The notes under the pieces were generated by a model. The model worked only from the letters and a program-made list of their open reading frames with translations, did no database searches and was not told the origin of the DNA. From Roseospira marina (GTDB lineage: Bacteria; Pseudomonadota; Alphaproteobacteria; Rhodospirillales; Rhodospirillaceae), in NCBI RefSeq assembly GCF_014197855.1, contig NZ_JACIGJ010000011.1, positions 62,001 to 126,000 on the forward strand: a stretch of 64,000 nt of DNA. The letters run 5' to 3'. Below, piece after piece: positions 50,045 through 60,705 of the stretch (position 1 is the first letter of the stretch; every line of letters starts with the position of its first letter). The translations under genes and the position numbers were made by a program.

Positions 50045-50577
50045 CAACCGATACTGCGGTCTCCGACCCAGGTCGCCCCCAACCGGGGCCGATCTGGAAA
50101 CCTATTGTGGTCGCCCTTCTGATCGTCGGCGTGGTCGGCGGGGTGGGCGACCAGTTCACGATCCTCGGCCCCTGGTACCAGTCGCTCAATGAACCGGCGT
50201 TCCAGCCGCCGGACTGGGCGTTCCCGATCGGCTGGAGCGTGATCTACCTGTTCACGGCCACCTCCGGCGTGATCGCCTGGCAGCGGGGGCCGTCGGCGCG
50301 CGCCAAGGGCTGGCTGTTGACGGTCCACCTCATCAGCGCGGCCATCAACATCGGCTGGAGCTATCTGTTCTTCGTGTTGCAACGGCCGGACTGGTCGCTG
50401 ATCGAGAACGTGTTCCTGTGGTCGTCGGTGGTCTGGCTGATCGTCGTGACCTATCGATGCAGCCGGCTGGGCGCGTGGCTTCTGGCGCCGTACATCTGCT
50501 GGGTGACGTTCGCGTTCACGCTGAACGCGTTCGTCGTGTGGATGAACGCGCCCTTCCCCGGCGTCGCCGCTGGCTGA
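50041..50577 (+). CDS. tspO: TspO/MBR-family tryptophan-rich sensory protein
   Basis: Five-helix membrane protein of 178 residues (CrtK/TspO). In Rhodobacter sphaeroides TspO is an outer-membrane porphyrin-linked regulator that damps photosynthesis gene expression under oxygen. The typical GPWYQSLNEPAFQPPDWAFP motif is at about 40-60, with Trp-rich helices (GWSVIYLFTATSGVIAWQR, LFFVLQRPDWSLIE). It begins inside the bchP stop and ends the bchG operon; in Rhodobacter tspO lies among crt genes, so this placement differs. Confidence 0.93.
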   Translation: MTTDTAVSDPGRPQPGPIWKPIVVALLIVGVVGGVGDQFTILGPWYQSLNEPAFQPPDWAFPIGWSVIYLFTATSGVIAWQRGPSARAKGWLLTVHLISAAINIGWSYLFFVLQRPDWSLIENVFLWSSVVWLIVVTYRCSRLGAWLLAPYICWVTFAFTLNAFVVWMNAPFPGVAAG

Positions 50578-50607
50578 GACCAACGGATCTGCGGACGGGC
50601 GCCGCCA

Positions 50608-50973
50608 TCAGGCGCGCCCGCCTCGCAGCGCCCCCACGGCCGCGTCGAACGCGTCCCGGCCCAGGGGCTGGGTCAGGTCGGACACGGCCGCCGTGCCGAC
50701 CTCCCCTTCCGGATAGTAGGTCGAAAACGCCCGCACGACCCGCCAGCCCCCCGGCAGGTCCGGAGCCTCCGACGGGCCGGCCAGCACCTCCACCACGATC
50801 CGCACCGAACCCAGCCAGGTTTCCGCCAGATCGCCCTTGATCAGCGCATCCTGCCAGGGAACCGGCGCGGCTTCGCGCCGCAGGACGGCGTCCATCACCC
50901 AATCCGGGGATGTGGGGTCCGGAGAGGCGGGGTCCGGCGAGGATGGGGCGTCGGCAGTGCGGTCATGGGCCAT
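50608..50973 (-). CDS. Unknown 121-residue protein beside the photosynthesis cluster
   Basis: The product is not recognised. The start at ATG 50973 has AAAGGAG about ten bases upstream. The N-terminal 30 residues are Pro/Ser/Asp-rich and probably disordered; the rest reads as a small alpha/beta domain (DALIKGDLAETWLGSVRIVV, GGWRVVRAFSTYYPEGEVG, DAFDAAVGAL). There is no signal peptide or membrane segment. It is convergent with tspO, 30 bases from it, and its codon use resembles the neighbours. Reality of the gene is likely, its role unknown. Confidence 0.6.
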   Translation of the reverse strand: MAHDRTADAPSSPDPASPDPTSPDWVMDAVLRREAAPVPWQDALIKGDLAETWLGSVRIVVEVLAGPSEAPDLPGGWRVVRAFSTYYPEGEVGTAAVSDLTQPLGRDAFDAAVGALRGGRA

Positions 50974-51566
50974 GACGCGGTGACTCCTTTGCATGGCGCC
51001 GATCGCTCGAACTCACCCGGAACGAGTCGGCCGCGCCCCCCCCGGGGCACCGGGACCTGTATCGCATCTGTTATGATGCCAAAGACATCCGCAGGCCTGC
51101 AAATCCGACGTGAGCCCCCAAAAAAAGGGCCGTCGACCGCACTTTGTACGCCTGCGAACAGTTTGAGTCCGTACTGATTTTGCTTGCATGAACGACGCGT
51201 CCGACGCAGGTTGAGGGAATGGTTGACGGCCCCTTTAGACGCACACATCGCACACGGTGCGGTGGAAGGCCCCCCGTCAGAGGAAGGAGATTTATCCTCC
51301 AACCGATACAAAACCAGCGCCGAAAAGGGAGGACACCCGCGCGGCACCGCGCCGCCGGAACGAGGGACTTGACGCCTGGCGTCACGGCGGGCACATGTGT
51401 GCGCCCCCGGCAGCCCCCCGGCAGCCTCTCGGCGGCCCCGGGGTCGTACCGGGCCGCGACCATGGCCCAGGCGCGTGTCGCCACACCCTCATCGGTGCCC
51501 CTCTGCACACCAGTCTGAAGGACTGGTCCTGAACGTTGTTCACGCGTCGTCTGCGAAAGGTCAGTG
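50974..51566. other. Intergenic region upstream of ptsN
   Basis: No gene is supported. A hairpin ACCAGTC-TGAAG-GACTGGT (51509-51527) lies 40 bases before ptsN. The genes that normally accompany ptsN in proteobacteria (lpt, rpoN, hpf) are absent. Confidence 0.55.
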
Positions 51567-52031
51567 ATGGATATTTCGGATCTGATTGCGCCCGAGGGCG
51601 TGATGGTGCCGCTCAAGGTGACCAGCAAGAAGCAGGCGCTCCAGGCCATGGCTCGGCGGGCTGCCGAGATGACCGGCCTGAACGAGCGGGTCGTGTTTGA
51701 TGTGCTCCTGGAACGCGAACGGCTCGGCACGACCGGCGTCGGCAATGGCATCGCCATCCCGCATGGGCGCCTGGCCTCTGTTTCCTCGATGCATGGCGTG
51801 TTTGCGCGCCTAGCCCGGCCGATCAACTTCGATGCCATCGATGACCAGCCGGTGGACCTCATTTTCCTGCTGCTGGCGCCGGAAAGCGCGGGGGCGGACC
51901 ATCTGAAAGCCCTGGCCCGTGTGTCGCGCCTGCTGCGCGACCGGGGCATGTGCGAGAAACTGCGCGGGGCCGAGACGCCCGAGGCCCTGTACGGCCTGCT
52001 GATCTCCGGCCGGGCCAGTCAGGCGGCTTGA
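51567..52031 (+). CDS. ptsN: PtsN, nitrogen-PTS enzyme IIA
   Basis: Cytoplasmic EIIA-Ntr regulator of 154 residues that takes phosphate from NPr and adjusts nitrogen, potassium and envelope functions. The phospho-accepting histidine is His66 in GNGIAIPHGRLA. Other family blocks are SKKQALQAMARRAAEMTGL, ERERLGTTGVG and ADHLKALARVSRLLRD. The ATG at 51567 has AAGG six bases upstream. It stands alone between an unknown gene and the macroglobulin gene. Confidence 0.94.
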   Translation: MDISDLIAPEGVMVPLKVTSKKQALQAMARRAAEMTGLNERVVFDVLLERERLGTTGVGNGIAIPHGRLASVSSMHGVFARLARPINFDAIDDQPVDLIFLLLAPESAGADHLKALARVSRLLRDRGMCEKLRGAETPEALYGLLISGRASQAA

Positions 52032-52164
52032 GCGCCCCAGGGACCGACGAAAGCCACGCCTGGAGCGTCATCCCACCCCCGCCACAATCGCCCGGTATCA
52101 GACTCGCGGCCCCGGATAAACCGGGGCACAACCGAGACACCGTGTCGAAGGGGAGGCGGCGCCC

Positions 52165-55100
52165 ATGACTGCGCATACGACCGCGCACATCACCGCGCAT
52201 CGGATGTCCACGCCGGTTGGGGGCCCGTTGCGGCACGCCCTGGCCTGTCTGTGTCTGGTCTGCGGCGTCCTCGCCGCAGGCGCCGGAGCCGCCAGCTCGG
52301 CCCGGGCCAACGACCTGCCGGCCGAGGCCTCGCCGCTGGTCACCCAACTCGCCACCATCGACCGCCTGCGGGTGCTCTCCCGCGACGCCCGCGCGTACGC
52401 CCACGGGCTGCGCGCGCGCGACACGGTGGCCGACGAGGAGTGGAGCACGCGCCGCGACGCCCTGGACCGCTACAGCGAAGCCCAGGAGGCCGACGATCCC
52501 GCCGCCGCAATCGCCGCGCTGGAGGACTATATCGACGCCGGCGGCGATGACGATGCCGACCGGTGGCGCGCGCTGGCGCGCCTGCGCTTGACGCAAGACC
52601 CGCAGTCCCGCGACGGCGTTCTGGCCGCCTGGACCGCCTATGGCGTGGCCGGCAGTGACGACGGGCACCGCCGCGCCCTGCGGATCCTCGGCGACGTGGC
52701 CGAGGCCGTGGGCGAACCCGACCTCGCCGTGCCACTGTATCAGGCCGCGCTGGCCTATGGGGACGACGCCGACACACGCGACCGCCTGCGGGCGGTGGCC
52801 GGGGACGCGCCCGTCCTGGCCACGATGACGGGCCGCATCGAACGCGACGTGCCCGAGCTCTGCCTGACCTTCACCGCGGATCCCGTCGCCGACGGCTCGG
52901 TGCGCTATGAGGACTTCGTGGGCCTCGACCCCGCCGACGACACCGTGGCCCGCGTCGACGCCGACGCGCTGTGCCTGTCCGGCTTCCGGCACGGCACCCG
53001 GCTGGACGTGACCCTGCGCGCGGGACTGCCGCTGGCCGACGGCGCCGCGCTGGCCGACACGCGCACCTGGAGCGTCGCCGTCCCGAACCGGGAGCCGCGC
53101 GTGGCCTTTGTCGGGGAGTCCTACGTGCTCCCGGCCCGGGGCAGCCAGGGCCTGCCGCTGGACAGCGTGAACGTCGCGCGCGTGGACCTGACGATCTACC
53201 GCCTCCCCGCGCGCGGCCTCGCCGCCGCCCTGCGCGAGGGCGAGACCTTCCGCCCCCTGTCCGGGTGGGCGGCCGATGAATTGGGCGATGAGACAGGCAC
53301 CTTGGTCTGGTCCGGCGCCATGGACCTACCGAACGAAGCCAACCGCCAGCAGCGCGCCGCCGTGCCGTTCGCGAAGGCGGTGCCCAACCCCGAACCGGGC
53401 CTGTACGCCGTCACCGCGACCATCGCCTCGCGCCCCCCCCCGCATTGGCGGGACCGGCCCACCCAGTGGGTGCTGGTCACGGACCTGGGCCTTCAGGCCT
53501 ACCACGGCGACCGCGAGCTGGTGGTCGCCGCGCGCTCGCTGGAGACCGGGCAGCCGCAGTCCGGGGTCGAGGTCGCCCTGATCGCCCGCAACAACGACGT
53601 GCTCGGCACCGCCACCACGGATGCGACCGGCCTGGCCCGGCTGCCCGCCGGTCTGCTCCGGGGCGACGGCGGCGCGCGGCCCAGCCATGTCACCGCCACC
53701 GCGCCCGACGGATCGGACCACGCCCTGCTTGACCTGGGGCGGCCGGCGCTGGACCTGTCTGACCGGGGTGTGGGCGGGCGCGATGCGCCGGGGCCGCTGG
53801 ACGCCTTTCTGTATCTGGAGCGCGGCATCTACCGGCCCGGCGAGACCATCGAGATGATGGCCCTGCTGCGCGACGACCGGGCGCGCGCCGTCACCGACCT
53901 GCCCCTGACGCTCAAGGTCATGCGGCCGGACGGGGTCGAGGTCCGACGCGAGGTGGTGCGGCTGGATTCCGGCGGCGGCGGCTGGCTGCGCTTGCCCACC
54001 AGCGACAGCGACCGCACCGGCGTCTGGACCATCACCGCCCATGCGGAACCGGACGGTCCGGCCATCGGCCGCGTCACCGTGCAGCTTGAGGACTTCGTAC
54101 CGGCGCGCATGGAGGTGCTGCTGGATGCACCGGAGAATACCGTCCTACGCCCGGGCGACACGGTGCCGATCGGCGTGGAGGCGCGCTATCTGTACGGCGC
54201 GCCCGCCGCCGGACTGGCTGCCGAGGCCGAACTGGTGCTGCGGCACGACCCGCAGCCGTTCGGGGCGGAGCGGGCGGACTACGTCTTCGGTCTGACCACC
54301 GAGAGCTTCGAGCCCTGGCGTGAAGACCTGACCATCGCCGACACCGACGACGAGGGCCGCACCCGGGTCGAGGCGCTGCTGCGCGACGCCCCGGACACGA
54401 GCCTGCCGCTGTCCGCCCTGGTCCGCGCCACCGTGCTGGAGCCGGGCGGACGTCCGACCAACCGGGCGGTGAGCATCCCGGTCCGCCTCACCGACACCAT
54501 GGTGGGCCTGGACCCACTGTTCGAGGACAGCCGCATCGACGAGGACGAGTCCGCCGGCTACCGCGTTCTGGCCATGGACGCGGCGGGCGACGCGGTCCCG
54601 GACCGCAGCCTGCGCGTGTTCCTGTACGCCGAGGACTGGGACTATCAGTGGTACCGCGAGGGCGACGGCTGGCGGTATAGCGCCGTGGTGCGCGACCGCC
54701 GCATTGACGCCCGCGACATCGTCACCGGCCCCGACGGCACGGTCGACGTCACCCTGCCCGTGTCCGGCTGGGGCCGCTTCCGCGTCGAGGTCGCGGATCT
54801 GGAGAGCGGCGCGGTCACCAGCCACCGCTTCTACGCCGGCTGGCGCGTGCCGGGGCCAAGCGCCCAGGACACGCCGGACACCCTGCGCATGACGGCCGAA
54901 CACGCCACCTACGCCGTGGGTCAGACCGCGCGGCTTTCGCTCGACCCGCCGTTCGCGGGCGAGGCCCTGGTGACGGTGCTGGGCCAGGACGTGCTGGACG
55001 CCCGCTCGGTGTCCGTGCCCGCCGATGGTCGCGTGATCGAGATCCCGGTCACCGAGGATTGGGGCGCCGGCGCCTACGTCGCCGTCTCGCTGTTCCGCCC

Positions 55101-57522
55101 CGGCACCGACACCGAACGCGGCCCCGGCCGCGCCGTGGGCGTGCACTGGGTGGCGGTGGACACGGCAGACCGTACCCTGGATGTGACGCTCGATCCGCCG
55201 GAGACGATCCGCCCGCGTGGCCCGCTCACGATCCCGGTGTCGGTGGCGCACGCGGGCCCCGACACCCGGGTGACGGTCGCCGTGGTCGACGAGGGCATCC
55301 TGCAACTGACCGGGTTCGCGACCCCGAAGCCGGACGCCTTCTTCCTCGGCAAGCGCCGTCTGGGCGTGGAGCTGCGGGACGCCTATGGCGCCCTGATCGA
55401 TGGCCGCGACGCCACCCTGGGCCAGTTGCGCACCGGCGGCGACGCAGCCGGGCGCCACGCGCCGGGATTGCCCGACAAGACGGTCGAGCCGCTGGCGGTC
55501 TTCTCCGGCCCGGTGGAATTGGACGCCGACGGCACGGCGACCGTGCGCGTGGACATCCCCGCCTTCAACGGGCGGGTCCGGGTGATGGCGGCGGCCTATG
55601 ACGCGCGCGGCGTCGGTCATGGCGAAGCCTCCGTGACGATCCGGGATCCCATGGTCACGCTGGTCACCCTGCCCCGGTTCCTGGCGCCGGAAGACCGGGC
55701 GGCCATGCATCTGACCCTGGACAATGTGGACGGCCCGGCCGGTGACTGGCGCGTGGCCGTGACCACCGAGGGCGGTGTCACCGTGGACGCGGGTGGAACC
55801 GCGACCCTGCCCATCCCGGCCGGCGGCCGCGGCGACCATGTGGTGACTCTGAAGGGCGACACGATCGGCGGCGGCCGGGTGACCCTGGCCGTGACCGATC
55901 CGAACGGCGCCACCACCACGCAAGCGTGGGGGCTGTCCACGCGGCCGGCGGCGGCACGCGAAACCCGCGCCCGGACGTACCGGCTCGCCCCGGGCCAGAG
56001 CCAGCCGCTCAACCGCGGCGTACTGGACGGCTTCGCTCCGGGCACCGCCAGCCTGAGCGTCAGCCTGTCCACGCTGCCGGACTTGCGTCTGGCCAGTCTG
56101 GTGCGCGACCTGGACCGTTACCCCTACGGCTGTGTCGAGCAGACCGTCAGCCGCGCCCTGCCCCTGCTGATGGTGGCGGACGTCGCGGCGGCGGTCGGCG
56201 TGGTCGATCCCTCCGACCCCGATGCGCTGAAGGACCGCATTGACGAGGCCATCGCCCGCGTGGTCGCCATGCAGCGCGGCGACGGCGGGTTCAGCCTGTG
56301 GGGCGGCGGGGAGCGTCAGGAGTGGCTGTCCGCCTATGCCACGGAGTTCCTGCTGCGCGCCCGCAACACGGGCCATACGGTGCCGCCGTTCGCGCTTGAC
56401 CGGGCGCTCGGATTCCTGGAAAGCACGGTCCTGGGCCTGGATTACGCCGACGAGGCCCTGCCCGCGCGCGCCTACGCGCTCTATGTGCTCGCCCTGGCCG
56501 GCGAGGTCGATCCGGGCGCCCTGCGCTACGTCCACGACGCCGACCTGAACCGCCTGCCGGGGCCGTTGCCGCGCGCCCACCTGGGCGCGGCGCTCGCCAT
56601 GATCGGCGACACCGCGCGCGCCCGCTCGGCGTTTGCGGCGACGGACCAAGCCCGGCTTCAGCTCTCGTCCCTGACGGCGGAGCAGGCGGCGGATATCCCG
56701 CGCCCCTATGGCTCCACCCTGCGGGATGTCGCGGCGACGGTCGCCCTGATGGCCGAAAGCGGCCTGGGGGATCCGCTGGCCGAGGCCGAGGCGCTGGCGG
56801 ACGCCCGCGCCGGCCAACCGTGGCTGAGCACGCAGGAGCAGGCGCGGCTGGTACAGGCCGCCGCCGCGCTTCAAGCGCTTCAGGGGCCCCTGTCCGTCTC
56901 CGTTGCGGGCGCCGAGACGGTGCCCCTCGGCACCGGTCGGGCGCTGGTCCGGCCCGGCGCGGACGCGGCCTCCGGTGCCGTGTCGGTCACCAACACCGGC
57001 GACGGCACCGTGACGATGGTGGTGGCGGGCGACGGCATTCCGAGCGCCCCGCCCCCCGCGGAGGACCACGGCCTGACCATCAGCCGCGTGTTCTATGACC
57101 TGGACGGCCAGCGCGTCGACCCGGTGATGGTCGGTCAGTCGGACCTGATGGTCGCCGTGATCTCCGGCGAAACCGTGGACCCGCAGGCCCTGGGCGACGA
57201 CGAGACCCATCAAGCGCTGGTGGTCGACCTGCTGCCGGCGGGTCTCGTGCTGGAGAACGCCGCCGTCGGCGATGGCCGATCGACCGCCGGCCTGGACTGG
57301 CTGCCGGACCTCGATACGCCGGCCCATGTGGAGTTGCGAGACGACCGGTTCGTGGCGGCGCTGCCCATCGGGCGCGACCACACCGGGTTCACGGTGGCCT
57401 ATCTGGTCCGCGCGGTGACCCCGGGGGTGTTCACCATGCCGGGCGTCTTCGTCGAGTCGATGTACCAGCCGGCCCTGCGGGCCCGTGGCCCGGCGGCTCA
57501 GATGATCATTACACCCCGGTGA
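52165..57522 (+). CDS. Bacterial alpha-2-macroglobulin with thioester motif
   Basis: Very large envelope protein (1785 residues) of the bacterial alpha-2-macroglobulin family, thought to trap proteases in the periplasm. An N-terminal export signal ([17 protein letters not shown]) ends near residue 48 at SSARA-ND; no clear lipobox is seen. Macroglobulin domains follow, with [18 protein letters not shown] and [20 protein letters not shown] typical of the family. The thioester CVEQ is at about 1323-1326 ([17 protein letters not shown]), followed by the alpha-helical thioester domain. AAGGGGAGG precedes the ATG. The penicillin-binding protein 1C gene that often accompanies such proteins is not adjacent. 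The stop shares one base with miaB. Confidence 0.93.
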   Translation: MTAHTTAHITAHRMSTPVGGPLRHALACLCLVCGVLAAGAGAASSARANDLPAEASPLVTQLATIDRLRVLSRDARAYAHGLRARDTVADEEWSTRRDALDRYSEAQEADDPAAAIAALEDYIDAGGDDDADRWRALARLRLTQDPQSRDGVLAAWTAYGVAGSDDGHRRALRILGDVAEAVGEPDLAVPLYQAALAYGDDADTRDRLRAVAGDAPVLATMTGRIERDVPELCLTFTADPVADGSVRYEDFVGLDPADDTVARVDADALCLSGFRHGTRLDVTLRAGLPLADGAALADTRTWSVAVPNREPRVAFVGESYVLPARGSQGLPLDSVNVARVDLTIYRLPARGLAAALREGETFRPLSGWAADELGDETGTLVWSGAMDLPNEANRQQRAAVPFAKAVPNPEPGLYAVTATIASRPPPHWRDRPTQWVLVTDLGLQAYHGDRELVVAARSLETGQPQSGVEVALIARNNDVLGTATTDATGLARLPAGLLRGDGGARPSHVTATAPDGSDHALLDLGRPALDLSDRGVGGRDAPGPLDAFLYLERGIYRPGETIEMMALLRDDRARAVTDLPLTLKVMRPDGVEVRREVVRLDSGGGGWLRLPTSDSDRTGVWTITAHAEPDGPAIGRVTVQLEDFVPARMEVLLDAPENTVLRPGDTVPIGVEARYLYGAPAAGLAAEAELVLRHDPQPFGAERADYVFGLTTESFEPWREDLTIADTDDEGRTRVEALLRDAPDTSLPLSALVRATVLEPGGRPTNRAVSIPVRLTDTMVGLDPLFEDSRIDEDESAGYRVLAMDAAGDAVPDRSLRVFLYAEDWDYQWYREGDGWRYSAVVRDRRIDARDIVTGPDGTVDVTLPVSGWGRFRVEVADLESGAVTSHRFYAGWRVPGPSAQDTPDTLRMTAEHATYAVGQTARLSLDPPFAGEALVTVLGQDVLDARSVSVPADGRVIEIPVTEDWGAGAYVAVSLFRPGTDTERGPGRAVGVHWVAVDTADRTLDVTLDPPETIRPRGPLTIPVSVAHAGPDTRVTVAVVDEGILQLTGFATPKPDAFFLGKRRLGVELRDAYGALIDGRDATLGQLRTGGDAAGRHAPGLPDKTVEPLAVFSGPVELDADGTATVRVDIPAFNGRVRVMAAAYDARGVGHGEASVTIRDPMVTLVTLPRFLAPEDRAAMHLTLDNVDGPAGDWRVAVTTEGGVTVDAGGTATLPIPAGGRGDHVVTLKGDTIGGGRVTLAVTDPNGATTTQAWGLSTRPAAARETRARTYRLAPGQSQPLNRGVLDGFAPGTASLSVSLSTLPDLRLASLVRDLDRYPYGCVEQTVSRALPLLMVADVAAAVGVVDPSDPDALKDRIDEAIARVVAMQRGDGGFSLWGGGERQEWLSAYATEFLLRARNTGHTVPPFALDRALGFLESTVLGLDYADEALPARAYALYVLALAGEVDPGALRYVHDADLNRLPGPLPRAHLGAALAMIGDTARARSAFAATDQARLQLSSLTAEQAADIPRPYGSTLRDVAATVALMAESGLGDPLAEAEALADARAGQPWLSTQEQARLVQAAAALQALQGPLSVSVAGAETVPLGTGRALVRPGADAASGAVSVTNTGDGTVTMVVAGDGIPSAPPPAEDHGLTISRVFYDLDGQRVDPVMVGQSDLMVAVISGETVDPQALGDDETHQALVVDLLPAGLVLENAAVGDGRSTAGLDWLPDLDTPAHVELRDDRFVAALPIGRDHTGFTVAYLVRAVTPGVFTMPGVFVESMYQPALRARGPAAQMIITPR

Positions 57523-59087
57523 TGGTGCGACGGGGCGCATGCCGGCTTGACAACCCGGCGGCCCCCGCTCACCTTCCGGCTTTCAACACGATATCCGCTC
57601 CCGGGATCCGCCCGCGCGGTGGCACGACACGGGAGCGTCCGCCCGTTTCCGGAACGCTCCCCCGACTTGAGGACGCGGCCCGAGCCGCGCGAACGCTCGC
57701 CTTGGCGACCAAGACGCTCTGCATCAAAACCTACGGCTGCCAGATGAACGTCTACGACTCCGCCCGGATGGCGGATGTCCTGGCGCCGCTGGGCTATGCC
57801 ACCACGGACGACCCGGCCGACGCCGACATGGTGATTCTGAACACCTGCCACATCCGCGAGAAGGCGGCCGAGAAGGTGTTTTCGGAACTGGGTCGCCTGC
57901 GCCAGATGCGCGCCGCGCGCGAAGCCCGGGGCGGTGGCCGCACCATCCTTGGGGTGGCCGGCTGCGTCGCCCAAGCGGAGGGCGAGGAGATCCTGGCCCG
58001 GGCCCCGTTCGTGGATCTGGTGCTCGGCCCGCAGACCTATCACCGGCTGCCGGAAATGATCGCCCGCCTCAGCCGCGCCGGCACGGCGCAGCTCGACACC
58101 GATTTCCCGGTGGATGCGAAGTTCGACCACCTGCCCGCCGCCGGCGCGCGCGGCCCGGCCGCGTTCCTGTCGATCCAGGAGGGCTGCGACAAGTTCTGTA
58201 CGTTCTGCGTCGTGCCCTACACGCGCGGCGCGGAGTACTCCCGCCCGGTGGCCGACGTGCTGGCCGAGGCCCGCGCCCTGGCCGCCGCCGGCACGGTCGA
58301 GGTCACACTGCTCGGCCAGAACGTGAACGCCTACCACGGCGACGCCCCGGACGGCACCGTCTGGGGCCTGGGCCGCCTGATCCGCGCCCTGGCGGAGATC
58401 GACGGCATCACCCGCATCCGCTACACGACCAGTCACCCGCGCGACGTGGACGACGACCTGATCGCCGCCCATGCCGAGGTGCCCGCGCTGATGCCGTTCC
58501 TGCATCTGCCGGTGCAGTCCGGCGCCGACCGCATCCTGAAGGCCATGAACCGGGGCCACGACGCCGACGCCTACCGGCGCATCGTCGACCGCCTGCGCAC
58601 CGCGCGCCCGGATCTGGCGCTGTCGTCCGACTTCATCGTCGGGTTCCCCGGCGAGACGGCGGCGGAAGCACAGGCAACCCTGGATCTGGTGGACACCATC
58701 GGCTTCGTGCAGGCCTATTCGTTCAAGTACAGTGTCCGGCCCGGCACACCGGCAGCCACCATGCCCGGTCAGGTGCCCGAGCCGGAGAAAGCCGCCCGGC
58801 TGGCCGCGCTCCAGGACCGGTTGAACGCCCAGCAGGTCGCGTTCAACCGGCGCTCCGAGGGGTTGGAGATGGACGTTCTGTTCGACCGCCTCGGCAAGCA
58901 TCCAGGTCAGTTGGTCGGGCGCAGCCCCTTCATGCAGCCGGTCCATGTGGACGCCCCCGAGGGCGTGTTGGGCACCGTGCGGCGCGTGGTCATCGACCAG
59001 GGCCGGCCCAACAGCCTGTCCGGGCGCCTGATCGACGACGCCGACGACACCACACACCCGGCCCAGGCCGTGGGGGCGCGGTCTTGA
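57522..59087 (+). CDS. miaB: MiaB, tRNA methylthiotransferase
   Basis: Radical-SAM enzyme that adds a methylthio group to isopentenyl-adenosine 37 of tRNA. The UPF0004 domain has [24 protein letters not shown] and [11 protein letters not shown]; the radical-SAM motif is [15 protein letters not shown]; a TRAM domain ends the protein. The conserved part begins about 60 residues after the ATG at 57522. That ATG shares one base with the preceding stop (TGATG), an arrangement also used at bchL/bchM, but a TTG at 57702 would give a more usual N-terminus, so the start is uncertain. The stop overlaps phoH. Confidence 0.94.
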   Translation: MVRRGACRLDNPAAPAHLPAFNTISAPGIRPRGGTTRERPPVSGTLPRLEDAARAARTLALATKTLCIKTYGCQMNVYDSARMADVLAPLGYATTDDPADADMVILNTCHIREKAAEKVFSELGRLRQMRAAREARGGGRTILGVAGCVAQAEGEEILARAPFVDLVLGPQTYHRLPEMIARLSRAGTAQLDTDFPVDAKFDHLPAAGARGPAAFLSIQEGCDKFCTFCVVPYTRGAEYSRPVADVLAEARALAAAGTVEVTLLGQNVNAYHGDAPDGTVWGLGRLIRALAEIDGITRIRYTTSHPRDVDDDLIAAHAEVPALMPFLHLPVQSGADRILKAMNRGHDADAYRRIVDRLRTARPDLALSSDFIVGFPGETAAEAQATLDLVDTIGFVQAYSFKYSVRPGTPAATMPGQVPEPEKAARLAALQDRLNAQQVAFNRRSEGLEMDVLFDRLGKHPGQLVGRSPFMQPVHVDAPEGVLGTVRRVVIDQGRPNSLSGRLIDDADDTTHPAQAVGARS

Positions 59088-60076
59088 CCGGTACTGCGGC
59101 TCAGGCGGTCCGCACCTACGCCGACAACAGCGCCCTTCAGGTCGTCTTCGGCCCCGGCAGCGAGAACATGGACCATCTGGAAGCCCGCCTCGGCGTGTCG
59201 CTGCCCACGCGCGGCAACGAAATCACGGTGGTGGGCGGCTCCTCGGCCGGGGTCGACGCCGCCGTGCGCGCGCTCGACTCGCTGTACGCCCGCGCCCGCG
59301 CCGGCCGCGACGTGACCAAGGCCGATGTCGACGCCGCCGTGCGCATGGGGCTGGAGCCCTCCGCGCTGGACGACGGCCCCGCCCCCATCCTGCGCACCCG
59401 TAAGCGCACCATCGAGGCCCGCTCCCCTGCCCAGGCGCGCTACATCCAGGCCATGGCCCGGGCGGAGCTGGTGTTCGGCCTGGGACCGGCGGGCACGGGC
59501 AAGACCTATCTCGCCATCGCCCACGCCGTGGCGCTGAAGATGACGGGGGCGGTGGATCGCATCATCCTGTCGCGCCCAGCGGTCGAGGCGGGTGAACGGC
59601 TCGGCTTTCTTCCGGGCGACCTGCGCGAAAAGGTGGATCCCTATCTGCGTCCGATGTACGACGCGCTTTACGAGATGCTTCCGGGCGACGAGGTGATGCG
59701 GCGCATGGAAGCAGGCGAGATCGAGGTCGCGCCGCTCGCCTTCATGCGGGGGCGCACCCTGGCCAACGCCTGCATCATCCTGGACGAGGCGCAGAACACG
59801 ACGCCCACGCAGATGAAGATGTTCCTGACCCGCATGGGCGAGCACTCCCGCATGATCGTGACCGGCGATATGACCCAGATCGACCTGCCCCTTGGGGCCC
59901 GGTCCGGCCTGCATGACGCGCTGGACACGCTGGAGGGACTGGAGAGCGTCGCCGTCTGTTCGTTCACCCACCGCGACGTCGTGCGCCACGACCTGGTGAC
60001 CCGGATCGTCAAGGCCTACGACGAACGGGACCGTAAGCTCGGCGCCGAGGCTGCAAACCGGACTCCGCGTCGATGA
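59084..60076 (+). CDS. phoH: PhoH-family ATPase (YbeZ-like)
   Basis: Cytoplasmic ATPase of 330 residues, partner of YbeY in ribosome/RNA metabolism. The Walker [19 protein letters not shown] is near 130-147, preceded by [21 protein letters not shown], and followed by [38 protein letters not shown] and [13 protein letters not shown]. The only start fitting the neighbour is the TTG at 59084, overlapping the miaB stop (TTGA). The order miaB-phoH-ybeY-corC-lnt is typical of alphaproteobacteria. Confidence 0.95.
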   Translation: MTGTAAQAVRTYADNSALQVVFGPGSENMDHLEARLGVSLPTRGNEITVVGGSSAGVDAAVRALDSLYARARAGRDVTKADVDAAVRMGLEPSALDDGPAPILRTRKRTIEARSPAQARYIQAMARAELVFGLGPAGTGKTYLAIAHAVALKMTGAVDRIILSRPAVEAGERLGFLPGDLREKVDPYLRPMYDALYEMLPGDEVMRRMEAGEIEVAPLAFMRGRTLANACIILDEAQNTTPTQMKMFLTRMGEHSRMIVTGDMTQIDLPLGARSGLHDALDTLEGLESVAVCSFTHRDVVRHDLVTRIVKAYDERDRKLGAEAANRTPRR

Positions 60077-60705
60077 CCTCCCCCATTCCCGTGCCCGATC
60101 CGGCCGCCGTGCCGGACCTCGACATTGATGTCGTGATCGAGTCCCCACCCTGGCGCAAGGCCGTCAAGGGACCGGTCGCCCTGTGCGAACGGGCGGCCCG
60201 CGCCGCCCTTGAAGGTGGCCTGGCCGGGTCACCGCTGGCGGCGATGCTCGCGACCCAGCCGGTGGTCGAACTGTGCATCGCGTTGGAGGACGATGCCAGC
60301 GTGCACGCCCTGAACCGCGATTTCCGGGGCCAGGACAAGCCGACCAACGTGCTGTCCTTCGCCGCGCTGGAGGGCGAGGACGGCCGCGTGCTGCCGCCCG
60401 TGGTCGACGGCGACCCGCTCGACCCGGATCCGGAGCCGGAAATGCTGGGCGACGTCATCGTCGCCTTCGAAACCACGCGGGACGAAGCGGCCCGTGATGG
60501 CAAGGCGCTGGCCGATCACCTATCTCATCTGGTGGTGCATGGCGTTCTGCACCTGTTGGGCTATGACCACCAGGACGATGACGAGGCCGAGGCCATGGAA
60601 GGCCTGGAAACCCGTATTCTGGCCGGGCTTGGCATCGCCGATCCTCACGCGCCGGACCGGGACCCTGGGACTGGAGACGATGAACGACGACCCGACACCG
60701 AGTAG
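60073..60705 (+). CDS. ybeY: YbeY endoribonuclease
   Basis: Zinc-dependent endoribonuclease (210 residues) for 16S rRNA 3' maturation and ribosome quality control. The zinc motif HGVLHLLGYDH is in the second half (after HLSHLVV), and RGQDKPTNVLSF and LGDVIVAFETTRDEA are family signatures. It starts inside the phoH stop and overlaps the next gene by 26 bases. Confidence 0.95.
   Translation: MTSPIPVPDPAAVPDLDIDVVIESPPWRKAVKGPVALCERAARAALEGGLAGSPLAAMLATQPVVELCIALEDDASVHALNRDFRGQDKPTNVLSFAALEGEDGRVLPPVVDGDPLDPDPEPEMLGDVIVAFETTRDEAARDGKALADHLSHLVVHGVLHLLGYDHQDDDEAEAMEGLETRILAGLGIADPHAPDRDPGTGDDERRPDTE

Noticed and set aside
51071-51949. 292-codon minus-strand frame over the ptsN region
   Set aside because: It overlaps ptsN, lacks a ribosome site and resembles no protein family.
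54145-57540. 1131-codon open frame opposite the macroglobulin gene
   Set aside because: Antisense shadow; the Gln/His/Arg-rich text has no domain and the plus strand carries a recognisable family.
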